A stretch of 35,684 nt of DNA from Paludibacteraceae bacterium (GTDB lineage Bacteria; Bacteroidota; Bacteroidia; Bacteroidales; Paludibacteraceae). The position numbers and the translations under genes are program-made. The notes under the pieces are model-generated. The model did not search any database, was not told the DNA's origin, and saw only the letters and a program-made list of their open reading frames with translations. Location: positions 1 to 35,684 of the forward strand of contig JAGCWA010000037.1 of NCBI GenBank assembly GCA_017962085.1. The letters run 5' to 3'. Below are positions 14,059-22,853 of this stretch, one piece after another. Position 1 is the first letter of the stretch; every line of letters starts with the position of its first letter.

Positions 14059-16560
14059 TTATTTATTTGTTCTGTATTCCAATTCCGCCCATCTTGCAGC
14101 AAATGTCCATAATTCCAAAGGATGATAATCCGTTTGGATGGATTTACCGTTCAAAGTGTTTTTGTTTTTGTCACATACTTCCTTGATGCAATTGTCAATC
14201 ATGTTGTTAACTGCTTCTGTGTTTGACCTTCCTTTCATGCGACTTAGGTCGTACGTAAGCATCCAGTATGTTTTCACTTCTTTTATCTTGTGGTTTATAA
14301 TTTTTGCATTTTCGTAATGCATCATTAATTTTGACAGAAAGGATTTGGGCAATTGTTCCTTTATCAACCAGTCATATAAATCGTTTTTCAACTCTTCTAC
14401 CACATCAAACTCTTCATCCCAATTTAAAGGCATATCCATAAACGACAAAGAATTCTTTGTGTTGTTTTTGCATGTGTGGTCTTTGGCTTGCTTCTCTTCC
14501 ATTTCGCTTTCCTCTGCTCCTTTCATTATCGGAAACTTAGATGGAACAATGGCTATTCCTCCTGACAACGAAAACGCAGGATTTTCGCATGTATACGACC
14601 TGAAATCAGCTTTTATTTTCTTTGCCGTCTCTATCATTACATTCCAACTACCTACGATGAACACATCGTCTCCACCACTGTATATAATGAACGATTTATC
14701 TGGGTCGGTTTCTCTCCAGATAGAGTTCAAATAACCAGAGAAGAAAAAGTCGAAAGAACGGCTCAAAGCTGCATATCGTGATAATGTAGCCCGATCTGGC
14801 GCAATCCCCTTCTGGAAGATGTTTCCCAAATTGTCAACATCCATTCTCAGCACCCCCATTCGTGAAAAGTTATTATTCTCACACATTTCTTCAAATGTTG
14901 GGACGTCTTTCCCATCTATCTCATTTCCACCATAAAACAACAATGAATAGATATTGTTTATTCCATCTATGGTATGCATGAAACTACAATCTCCGTTCTT
15001 CCCATTTAAGGTAATTACAGTAACCTTGTCAGCCGAAGCTCGCAGTTCTTCTTTCATTTCCGACAAATCCTTTTCGCTATTCAAGAAGTAATAGGTGAAT
15101 CCTAAATTCGCAGGTGATATATGTGTTTTTTCGTTCCAGTAAGAAAGTGGCTCTCCGTCTTTCACAACAATGAGGTTTGTTTCCCGCAACTTTTTACCGA
15201 TTTCAATTTGCTCATTAGTCGTTTTCTTCAATTTTAGACCGTCTTTGATTATCGGTTTTTCATTGGGCAGAAATTCTTCTCCTGTTATGCTATCCCTATC
15301 AGTGTCTCCTCCTTGAAGAATAGGGTTGAAAAAATCTGGATATCTGGACATTATCTGCGTAGCAAATTTTGCCGATTTCTTTTTGTCCCGTTTCTCAAAA
15401 AGTTCTCCCCAAATCTTACCTAAGTTCTGTCCATCTTTGTGCATAAGTGCTTCTTTTGACATCTCAACGCTATCAATTGCTACATATAGAGATGTGCCGT
15501 GTGTTTCAAACAAATGTTGTTCTATTGTTTGTATGGCATTCTGCAATTGTTGTTGCACAAAAACTGTATTCGGAGCCAATAAATAAAAACTGCCACCTGA
15601 GTTATATACTATATTCGCTTGAAATAGATTCAATTCCTTCAACAAATAGCGGACTATGGTGTCTGATAATAGAGAAAGATAAAACGAGCGTCCTTTTAGA
15701 TTTTTACCCGCATGTTTTGATACTATCTGATAGATATACGGTTGGATACCACTAAAGTCAGCTCCAATCAATAGGAATGGGTTTTCTGAAGATTCCTTGT
15801 TTTGATAAAAGTCGTACAAGCATACTGACAATGCGGCTGTGGTTTTCAAGTGATCATAAAGAGACACATCAGGGAAATCAATAGTACTTGAGGGCACACT
15901 GCTTGTGTATTTTTGTATCAGATTCAAAAATGTTTCTGCAAAAGCATGATACGTATTTGCTTGTATCCACTTGAATTCTTCCACAAATGCATTCCATAAA
16001 GATGCATAGTCTGGTTCAATTGGAAATTCTTTCTTTGGAAAATATGCTTCAGTAAGTTCCATTGATGTTACGGGTAGATGCCACCATTCGTTCTTCCCTT
16101 TCTCGAAATTAACCGTTTGTAGAATTGATGTCATTCTTTTTTTCTTGAATGCATCCCAGTCCTTTTCGTCTTGTATGTCGTTGAATGCATTGTCTCTATC
16201 CATACCAGACGAAAGGCTATCTGCTTCCTTAATTATTTGGCCTAAATCAGACAATTGATCTTTTTGCAAATGATGCCCAGCGGCCAAATTGATTAAATTA
16301 TTTCTGTTTGTCATGTCGCCAATTTCAGAATCAGACAATTTCAAAAAAACAGAGCGAAAATCATCAATGAATTGGGCCGTCCACAAAACATGCTTATGGC
16401 TATATTGCCCTTGATACTGTGGGCAAAACGAACTTTCTTCTTTACTATAATCTTTCAGATGAGTGCTGGATCCTACAGAACCGGTATCCGCCCTCTGATA
16501 AAACTTTCCTATATCATGCAGCAGTGCCGCCAAATACACTTTTTCTCTCGTCGCGTCCAT
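14059..16560 (-). CDS. cas10: Cas10/Csm1, cyclase subunit of the type III-A complex
   Basis: Cas10 detects target RNA binding and makes cyclic oligoadenylate; its HD domain can cut single-stranded DNA. From ATG 16560 the product has 833 residues. The HD domain opens with YLAALLHDIGKF (H15, D16) and continues with GHH near 95. The first palm has LIGADFSGIQPYIYQI (about 264-279). The second palm carries the cyclase motif IIYSGGDDVFIVGSW with GGDD at 629-632. Both active centres appear intact. An in-frame ATG at 16593 would add 11 residues and overlap cas6; 16560 lies four bases after the cas6 stop and has the A-rich upstream region usual in Bacteroidetes. An intact GGDD agrees with the two CARF effectors in the operon. 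Confidence 0.95.
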   Translation of the reverse strand: MDATREKVYLAALLHDIGKFYQRADTGSVGSSTHLKDYSKEESSFCPQYQGQYSHKHVLWTAQFIDDFRSVFLKLSDSEIGDMTNRNNLINLAAGHHLQKDQLSDLGQIIKEADSLSSGMDRDNAFNDIQDEKDWDAFKKKRMTSILQTVNFEKGKNEWWHLPVTSMELTEAYFPKKEFPIEPDYASLWNAFVEEFKWIQANTYHAFAETFLNLIQKYTSSVPSSTIDFPDVSLYDHLKTTAALSVCLYDFYQNKESSENPFLLIGADFSGIQPYIYQIVSKHAGKNLKGRSFYLSLLSDTIVRYLLKELNLFQANIVYNSGGSFYLLAPNTVFVQQQLQNAIQTIEQHLFETHGTSLYVAIDSVEMSKEALMHKDGQNLGKIWGELFEKRDKKKSAKFATQIMSRYPDFFNPILQGGDTDRDSITGEEFLPNEKPIIKDGLKLKKTTNEQIEIGKKLRETNLIVVKDGEPLSYWNEKTHISPANLGFTYYFLNSEKDLSEMKEELRASADKVTVITLNGKNGDCSFMHTIDGINNIYSLLFYGGNEIDGKDVPTFEEMCENNNFSRMGVLRMDVDNLGNIFQKGIAPDRATLSRYAALSRSFDFFFSGYLNSIWRETDPDKSFIIYSGGDDVFIVGSWNVMIETAKKIKADFRSYTCENPAFSLSGGIAIVPSKFPIMKGAEESEMEEKQAKDHTCKNNTKNSLSFMDMPLNWDEEFDVVEELKNDLYDWLIKEQLPKSFLSKLMMHYENAKIINHKIKEVKTYWMLTYDLSRMKGRSNTEAVNNMIDNCIKEVCDKNKNTLNGKSIQTDYHPLELWTFAARWAELEYRTNK

Positions 16561-16564
16561 ATTA

Positions 16565-17263
16565 TTATTCGTTATTATTTTTTCTGTTTTCATATTTCTT
16601 TACTACCGTTCCAAACCCCAGACTCACACCTTTCCCCAGTCCCACATAGTCGGGCAAACTGATGTTGGTTTTGAACGCCACGTCAAACCCTTGCATCTTC
16701 ACGCCTTTATACAGATAGGAATGCGTATCCATTATCTCCGTGATCACACACTTGATCTCACCCTCTACCGTGACACCAATGCCCTTGCAGAACGACAAGA
16801 TGTTACCCACCAATATCCTCTGCAGGAAATCACAGCGTTCCGAAATCCCTTCCAATTGGCCGTACTCCCGGTAATTCTCCGAACTCAACGGCAACCATTT
16901 CCGCAACGTGTAGCGGAAATCACTATCCCAGACCTGAAGTATCGTCCGCTTGGCATCTATATGGTCTATCCCCATATCCACCTCTCGCTCTCCTACCTTG
17001 AAATGGAAATCGGTCTGCGAGAAAAATTCGCCGATGACCTCCGTTCCTTCTCCCACACATACGATGGCCGCCTTCCCCCCAATACGCTTGTACTGTATGA
17101 GAGGATAACGATACCTCAACTGTTCGTCACCCAAATGATTATGGAACAATATGTTCGCATCCTCCATCGAGTGGACCACACACCCCCGGAAATATGGTAT
17201 TTCCTTCAGCGATATTTCTTTGTCTAATAATACTACCAGCGTCTGGACTGATTTCGCATTCAT
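16565..17263 (-). CDS. cas6: Cas6-like CRISPR RNA-processing endoribonuclease
   Basis: Cas6 cuts the array transcript within each repeat, leaving the 8-base 5' tag. From ATG 17263 the product has 232 residues. The N-terminal half has IPYFRGCVVHS and RYRYPLIQYKRIGGKAAIV, as in Bacteroidetes Cas6 proteins. The C-terminal GLGKGVSLGFGTVVKK is the glycine-rich loop of the second RAMP fold. A TTG at 17284 extends the frame, but the ATG gives the usual MNxxSVQTL start. It is the first gene of the operon. A catalytic His cannot be assigned with certainty. Its base composition is nearer to the housekeeping genes than to the AT-rich csm genes that follow. Confidence 0.85.
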   Translation of the reverse strand: MNAKSVQTLVVLLDKEISLKEIPYFRGCVVHSMEDANILFHNHLGDEQLRYRYPLIQYKRIGGKAAIVCVGEGTEVIGEFFSQTDFHFKVGEREVDMGIDHIDAKRTILQVWDSDFRYTLRKWLPLSSENYREYGQLEGISERCDFLQRILVGNILSFCKGIGVTVEGEIKCVITEIMDTHSYLYKGVKMQGFDVAFKTNISLPDYVGLGKGVSLGFGTVVKKYENRKNNNE

Positions 17264-17580
17264 GATATCATTTTTTTCGGCCAAAATTCCTCAGCCAAGT
17301 GGATTTGAAACAAAACATCCTTTCAACATTAAAAAAGTTTCACTACAACACTGTCAGAGAACATACCTTAGGATATTTGTCTTGTATTTACAAAATAATA
17401 TCATTTTTCATATGAAAACAACAAAGAACACAAAAAAATCCATTTCGGGAACAAAAACATAAACTGACAATGATTTCACCAACATAAAGGAATGAAGCCA
17501 TTATCAAAGATTATAGTCTCACAGATTTTCGCAGATAGACTCCCTAAAACAAACAACAAGGAGAATCGACTATTTATACA
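17264..17580. other. Gap between the methyltransferase and the CRISPR operon
   Basis: This ~317-base stretch is AT-rich and should hold the cas operon promoter on the minus strand. The best -7-like box is TTATTTTG (17398-17391), with one mismatch and no well-placed TTTG -33 box. AGTCT at 17515-17519 can pair with AGACT at 17537-17541 as a weak hairpin after the methyltransferase, without a T-run. No gene is seen. Confidence 0.35.
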
Positions 17581-18915
17581 TCAAAAATATTTATTCCAAA
17601 CTTCTTCTAATCGTCTCGCGATATTATAAGCCAGCACTGGAGGCACCGCATTGCCAATCACCTTATAGGCACCAGACGCACTGACTACGAAACGACTCGT
17701 GCCAGCCTTACGGTAGACGAACGGATAGTCCGGCGGGAAAGTCTGAATCAACGCACACTCCCTCGGAGTCAACCGTCTCTCTTTCAAGCCTTTATTCAGC
17801 TCATCCGAATACTTGCCACCATGCTCCGCCGACAAACGTCGGTACTCTATGTTTCCATGGTGCTCGGACCTGATCGTCGGACCTAAGCCTCTGAGATTCA
17901 CCTCACTCTGTCCCTGACAGTGGCTACCCATGTACTTCGCCTTCGAGTAATTGGCATGGGAGAGATCCGCACTATCTTCAGGCTCTTTCAAGTCACGGAA
18001 GACATCGGCACACGTCACAGGAGGCAACAAGTCTGGATTCTTCAACGTATAAGCGTGGGTTGGCTTCGGATAAGGATTGTATTCTTCCGGGATGTTCCCG
18101 CTCTCAAAGACTTTTCTCGCAGTCTCATTCAGTGCGGATTTCTTCACACCGATGAATATGACCCTCTCCCTCATCTCAGGCACTCCATAGTTGCCAGCAT
18201 TCAACACCTGGGGATCAAACACGTAATAATCATGGCCATCCGCAGAGGCGAAATCCTTTTGGATGATATCCTTCACATCCCCCAAGCTGACCAATCCCTT
18301 CACGTTCTCCGCAATGAATATCTTAGGCTTGACGATATCTATCACCTGCTTCATCCAGAAATAGAGTTTTCCTCTCGTCTCTTCCGAAGCCTCATCCTCC
18401 GTCCTTTTCTCGCCATTATGGCTCATTTGGGAGTCGAAACCCTTCCGCTTGCCCGCTACACTGAAATCCTGGCAAGGGAAACCGCCCGTGACAATATCCA
18501 CGGACGAAGGGAAAGAACTATCACCAGACTGATACGCCTTCACCAAATCCACCACACTCTCCGTATGGAAGACACCGTCCTCACAACCGAACCGTCCCAT
18601 GTACTTCGTCCACGAACGGAAAGCCTCCGACAAGATATCGTTGGCGAAGACCGTACGGAAGCGGTTCTTCTTCAGGAGAACCCAATTGTCATTGACCGCA
18701 CGCTCAATCCAGCCAGACGCTTCCGGGACAGACCTTCTGTTGCAGACAAATCCACCTTCGAAGCCAAGGTCCATGCCTCCGCAACCAGAGAATAGCGACA
18801 AGACATTCAGGCAATTCTTCCCAGAGCGTTTTCCGGAAGGAACAGCGCAAGCCTCTTCGGCGCCAGACAAGAAGTCCGCCACCTCTTCCTTGTTATACAG
18901 ATTGGACCGATTCAT
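17581..18915 (-). CDS. dcm: DNA (cytosine-5) methyltransferase
   Basis: The enzyme moves a methyl group from S-adenosylmethionine to C5 of cytosine in a specific DNA site. From ATG 18915 the product has 444 residues. Motif I is FSGCGGMDLGF (42-52). Motif IV is GGFPCQDFS with the catalytic Cys at 148. Motif VI is IAENVKGL (ENV 203-205). Motif VIII (MRERVIFIG) and motifs IX-X (ECALIQTFP, then VIGNAVPPVLA) are present in the right order, so the enzyme looks complete. A GTG at 18918 is an alternative start. No restriction endonuclease or very-short-patch repair gene lies beside it, so it appears to be a solitary methylase. The target site cannot be predicted from the sequence. Confidence 0.93.
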   Translation of the reverse strand: MNRSNLYNKEEVADFLSGAEEACAVPSGKRSGKNCLNVLSLFSGCGGMDLGFEGGFVCNRRSVPEASGWIERAVNDNWVLLKKNRFRTVFANDILSEAFRSWTKYMGRFGCEDGVFHTESVVDLVKAYQSGDSSFPSSVDIVTGGFPCQDFSVAGKRKGFDSQMSHNGEKRTEDEASEETRGKLYFWMKQVIDIVKPKIFIAENVKGLVSLGDVKDIIQKDFASADGHDYYVFDPQVLNAGNYGVPEMRERVIFIGVKKSALNETARKVFESGNIPEEYNPYPKPTHAYTLKNPDLLPPVTCADVFRDLKEPEDSADLSHANYSKAKYMGSHCQGQSEVNLRGLGPTIRSEHHGNIEYRRLSAEHGGKYSDELNKGLKERRLTPRECALIQTFPPDYPFVYRKAGTSRFVVSASGAYKVIGNAVPPVLAYNIARRLEEVWNKYF

Positions 18916-18929
18916 CACTCACAAATGTT

Positions 18930-18966
18930 TGTATTAAAAGAAGGCTCGATACGAGACCGAGCCTTC
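18930..18966 (-). terminator. Rho-independent terminator of the pyruvate:ferredoxin oxidoreductase gene
   Basis: GAAGGCTCG (18940-18948) pairs with CGAGCCTTC (18958-18966), a 9-bp stem with a 9-base loop. On the minus strand it is followed by TTTTAATAC. It lies between the stop at 18995 and the methyltransferase start. Confidence 0.85.
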
Positions 18967-18994
18967 CTTCCAATATGTTATTTAGAGTATTTTA

Positions 18995-21900
18995 TTAATA
19001 CTCCATCTTCGTCATACGAACGTATGATTGGTAACGCTTCTTAGCCATATCCTGGCAAGCTGCGAACAACTGGTCAGCCTCGTTAGGGAACAACTTCTTA
19101 ACTGAGTTGTAACGAACCTCACCCATCAAGAAGTCTTGGAACTTGCTATAATCAGGTTCCTTAGAATCCAATGAGAATGGGTTCTTGCCCTCAGCCTCCA
19201 AAGCTGGGTTGAATCTCCACAAGTGCCAGTAACCACAAGCGACAGCCTTAGCCTCCTCAGCTTGTGCCTTACCCATACCAGCCTTCAAACCGTGGTTGAT
19301 ACATGGAGCGTAAGCGATGATCAAAGAAGGACCGTCGTATGCCTCAGCCTCCTTGATAGCCTTCAAACACTGAGCTTGGTCAGCACCCATAGCCACCTGA
19401 GCGACGTATACGTATCCGTAAGTCGTAGCGATCATACCCAAGTCTTTCTTACGAACCCTCTTACCAGAAGCGGCGAACTTAGCGATTGCGCCGAGAGGAG
19501 TAGACTTAGAAGACTGACCACCCGTGTTAGAGTAAACCTCAGTATCCAATACCAAGATGTTCACATTCTTACCGGAAGCGATCACGTGATCCAAACCTCC
19601 GTAACCGATATCGTAAGAAGCACCGTCACCACCGATGATCCATTGAGAACGTTTAACCAAGTAGCCCTCCAACTCGCACAATTGCTTGCAGTGGTTGCAC
19701 TTAGCCTTACCAGCCTCGATGACAGGGATAATCTTCTCAGCCAAAGCCTTAGACTTCTCAGCGTCATCCTTATCAGCGATCCAAGCGGAGAACAACTCCT
19801 TAGCCTCAGCAGGAGTGCAATCAGCGGCGATAGCCTCGTTCATGATCTTCACGATACGCTCGCGCATCTTCTCGTTAGCCAATTCCATACCCAAACCGAA
19901 CTCGCAGAAGTCCTCGAACAAAGAGTTAGCCCAAGCTGGACCTTGACCCTTCTCATTAGTCGTATAAGGAGTAGAAGGAATTGAACCAGAGTAGATAGAA
20001 GAACAACCCGTTGCGTTAGCCACGATCTCACGGTCACCGAACAATTGGGAAATCAACTTCACGTATGGAGTCTCACCACAACCTGAGCAAGCGCCAGAGA
20101 ATTCGAACAATGGCTTAGCGAACTGTGAGTTCTTAGGGTTAGCCGTGATATCAACCAAGCTTTGCTTGCTGGATACCTTCTTAACACCATACTCCCAGTT
20201 AGCAGCCTCAACAGCTGTCTCCTTAGACTCAGGATCGAACGGAACCATCTTAAGAGCCTGCTTGCCCTTCTCTGGGTTGTTACCCATACAAACGTCAACG
20301 CAGTTACCGCAACCCAAGCAGTCCAAAACGCCCACTTGCATACGGAACTTCATGCCCTTCATGGTAGCAGGAGCCTTCATCTCGATCATGTCGCCATTCA
20401 TGCCCTTAGCCTCCTCATCGTTCATCACGATTGGACGGATACATGCGTGAGGACAAACGAACGCACACTTGTTACATTGTACGCAGTCAGCAGCGTTCCA
20501 TTGAGGAACGAACGCAGAGACACCACGCTTCTCGTAAGCGGATGTACCAGCATACCAAGTACCATCCTCGATGCCCTTGAATGCGGATACAGGAAGCAAG
20601 TCACCGTCCTGAGCGTTGATAGGACGAACGATCTTGTTGATGAATTCAGGATCATCGTTAGCCTTAGCAGCGTCTGGAGACAACTTAGCCCAAGCTGGAT
20701 CGATAGCCAACTCCTTGTATTCACCACCACGGTCAACAGCGGCGTAGTTCTTGTTCACCACATCCTCACCCTTCTTACCGTAAGACTTAACAATGAACTT
20801 CTTCATTTGTTCAACAGCCAACTCTACAGGGATGACACCTGTGATACGGAAGAATGCGGATTGAAGGATCGTATTGGTACGGTTACCCAAACCAATCTCC
20901 TGAGCAATCTTAGTAGCGTTGATATAGTAAACCTTGATGTTATTCTTAGCGAAATAAGCCTTCACCTTGTTAGGCAAGTTCTTAGCCAACTCCTCGCCTT
21001 CCCAGATCGTGTTCAACAAGAACGTACCGTTCTTCTGCAAACCACGAGTCACATCGTACATGTGGAGGTAAGCCTGAACGTGGCAAGCCACGAAGTTAGG
21101 AGTGTTCACCAAATAAGTGGAACGGATAGGCGTATCACCGAAACGCAAGTGTGAGCAAGTGAAACCTCCGGACTTCTTAGAGTCGTAAGAGAAGTATGCT
21201 TGACAGTGCTTGTTGGTGTTGTCACCGATGATCTTCACAGAGTTCTTGTTAGCGCCGACAGTACCATCAGCACCCAAACCGTAGAACTTAGCCTCGAACA
21301 TACCTGCGCCACCGACAGCGATCTCCTCCTTCTGAGGGAGGGAAGTGAAGGTAACATCATCATTGATACCCAAAGTGAAGTGGTTCTTAGGAGTATTCAA
21401 AGACATGTTCTCGTATACGGAGATGATTTGAGCAGGAGTAGTATCCTTAGAGCCCAAGCCATAACGTCCACCGACGATGACAGGAGCGTTCTTCTGCTCG
21501 TAGAATGCCTCACGTACATCCAAGTACAAAGGCTCACCGTTAGCACCTGGCTCCTTCGTTCTGTCCAAAACAGTGATAACCTTGGCAGAAGCAGGAACAG
21601 CGGCCAACAAATGCTTCGTGGAGAATGGACGATACAAGTGAACAGCGACCAAACCAACCTTCTCACCCTTAGCGGCCAAGAAGTCGATCACCTCACGGAT
21701 ACACTCAGTCACGGAACCCATGGCGATGATGACGCGGTCAGCATCCTTAGCACCATAGTAATCGAACAAACCATAGTTACGTCCAGTGATCTTGGAGATC
21801 TCCTTCATGTAGTTCTCAACGATCTCAGGAACGTTGTTGTACATTGTATTGCAAGACTCACGGTGAGTGAAGAACGTATCAGGGTTCTCCGCCATACCGC

Positions 21901-22552
21901 GCATTACAGGCTTATTTGGATTCAAAGCTCTTGAACGGAATTCAGCCAACTTCTCTTGGTCGATCAATCCAGCCAAATCCTCGTTGTCCAACTTCTCGAT
22001 CTTCTGGATCTCGTGGGAAGTACGGAATCCGTCGAAGAAGTTCAAGAAAGGAACTTGAGACTTAATGGTTGACAAGTGAGCTACACCAGCCAAATCCATA
22101 ACCTCCTGTACTGAACCCTCAGCCAACATCGCAAAACCTGTCTGACGGCATGCGTAAACGTCCTGATGGTCACCGAAGATACAGAGAGAGTGAGATGCGA
22201 TGGTACGAGCTGAAACATGGAACACAGCCGGCATCTTCTCAGCAGCGATCTTGTACATGTTAGGGATCATCAACAAGAGACCCTGGGAAGCGGTGTAAGT
22301 GGATGTCAACGCACCCGCTTGGATTGCACCGTGAACTGCACCAGCGGCACCTGCCTCTGACTGCATTTCTGTTACTGACACTGTCTCGCCGAAGATGTTC
22401 TTGCGACCTTGAGCGGCCCACTCATCCACGTGCTCAGCCATCGTTGAAGATGGTGTGATTGGGTAGATACAGGCGCACTCGCTGAACATATAGGAAATAT
22501 GTGCAGCAGCCTCATTACCATCACAAGTGATGAATTTTTTTTCTTTAGCCAT
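18995..22552 (-). CDS. nifJ: Pyruvate:ferredoxin (flavodoxin) oxidoreductase
   Basis: This enzyme converts pyruvate and CoA to acetyl-CoA and CO2, passing electrons to ferredoxin in anaerobes. The 1185-residue single-chain form matches the usual length (~1180). The N-terminal domain I has YPITPSSTMAEH (about 31-42), and the CoA and hinge domains follow. Two [4Fe-4S] clusters are bound by CVQCNKCAFVCPHACI (near 694) and CLGCGNCVDVC (near 744). The third, proximal cluster is served by CSGCGETPY (near 820) and later Cys. Thiamine diphosphate is bound around GGDGASYDIGYGGLDH (near 977). It appears to be a single-gene unit with its own promoter (22622-22629) and terminator. The 2[4Fe-4S] ferredoxin at 33213-33383 is a plausible electron acceptor. 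Confidence 0.98.
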   Translation of the reverse strand: MAKEKKFITCDGNEAAAHISYMFSECACIYPITPSSTMAEHVDEWAAQGRKNIFGETVSVTEMQSEAGAAGAVHGAIQAGALTSTYTASQGLLLMIPNMYKIAAEKMPAVFHVSARTIASHSLCIFGDHQDVYACRQTGFAMLAEGSVQEVMDLAGVAHLSTIKSQVPFLNFFDGFRTSHEIQKIEKLDNEDLAGLIDQEKLAEFRSRALNPNKPVMRGMAENPDTFFTHRESCNTMYNNVPEIVENYMKEISKITGRNYGLFDYYGAKDADRVIIAMGSVTECIREVIDFLAAKGEKVGLVAVHLYRPFSTKHLLAAVPASAKVITVLDRTKEPGANGEPLYLDVREAFYEQKNAPVIVGGRYGLGSKDTTPAQIISVYENMSLNTPKNHFTLGINDDVTFTSLPQKEEIAVGGAGMFEAKFYGLGADGTVGANKNSVKIIGDNTNKHCQAYFSYDSKKSGGFTCSHLRFGDTPIRSTYLVNTPNFVACHVQAYLHMYDVTRGLQKNGTFLLNTIWEGEELAKNLPNKVKAYFAKNNIKVYYINATKIAQEIGLGNRTNTILQSAFFRITGVIPVELAVEQMKKFIVKSYGKKGEDVVNKNYAAVDRGGEYKELAIDPAWAKLSPDAAKANDDPEFINKIVRPINAQDGDLLPVSAFKGIEDGTWYAGTSAYEKRGVSAFVPQWNAADCVQCNKCAFVCPHACIRPIVMNDEEAKGMNGDMIEMKAPATMKGMKFRMQVGVLDCLGCGNCVDVCMGNNPEKGKQALKMVPFDPESKETAVEAANWEYGVKKVSSKQSLVDITANPKNSQFAKPLFEFSGACSGCGETPYVKLISQLFGDREIVANATGCSSIYSGSIPSTPYTTNEKGQGPAWANSLFEDFCEFGLGMELANEKMRERIVKIMNEAIAADCTPAEAKELFSAWIADKDDAEKSKALAEKIIPVIEAGKAKCNHCKQLCELEGYLVKRSQWIIGGDGASYDIGYGGLDHVIASGKNVNILVLDTEVYSNTGGQSSKSTPLGAIAKFAASGKRVRKKDLGMIATTYGYVYVAQVAMGADQAQCLKAIKEAEAYDGPSLIIAYAPCINHGLKAGMGKAQAEEAKAVACGYWHLWRFNPALEAEGKNPFSLDSKEPDYSKFQDFLMGEVRYNSVKKLFPNEADQLFAACQDMAKKRYQSYVRMTKMEY

Positions 22553-22621
22553 AATTTTATAAATTGAACAATAAAAATTCCAATCTCCTTTTGTGGGAAA
22601 ACACTATTTTCACACAAAACG

Positions 22622-22629
22622 CAAAAGTA
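22622..22629 (-). promoter_or_regulatory. -7 box of the pyruvate:ferredoxin oxidoreductase promoter
   Basis: The minus strand reads TACTTTTG, an exact TAnnTTTG element, about 70 bases before the ATG. A TTTG lies 23 bases further upstream, slightly beyond the usual spacing. Confidence 0.5.
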
Positions 22630-22763
22630 GTAAAAAATTTTTTCAAATTCCGCAAACAAAAGAGATGTTTACGGATTTTCTTTCAACAACTAAAAAATCA
22701 CAATTCGTGAAGTGTTAAATCGGCAAATTCTCCTCCCCCAATAGCCATTCTTTTTTCATTACC

Positions 22764-22796
22764 TATGTAAAAAGTATGATAAAAATTGTAACTTTG
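22764..22796 (+). promoter_or_regulatory. Promoter of the AsmA-cvfB operon
   Basis: TATG (22764-22767), then 21 bases, then TAACTTTG (22789-22796), a full Bacteroidetes -7 box. It is divergent from the nifJ promoter and leaves a leader of ~50 bases before ATG 22854. Confidence 0.6.
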
Positions 22797-22853
22797 CATA
22801 TATTTTGCGTTGAACAAAAAAGACAAAAAAAATAAACTAATATATCGCATAAT

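Noticed and set aside
17515-17541. AGTCTCACAGATTTTCGCAGATAGACT between methylase and cas6 resembles short intergenic repeats of Bacteroides
   Set aside because: Present once only in this window and with just a 5-bp stem and no T-run, so neither repeat nor terminator can be supported.
17920-18795. 291-codon plus-strand frame opposite the cytosine methyltransferase gene
   Set aside because: The minus-strand gene has all methyltransferase motifs; the opposite frame is rich in H, R and L with no domain.
20162-21154. Long plus-strand open frame of 330 codons opposite the pyruvate:ferredoxin oxidoreductase gene
   Set aside because: Shadow of a highly expressed gene with skewed codon use; the product has no recognisable domain and no promoter.
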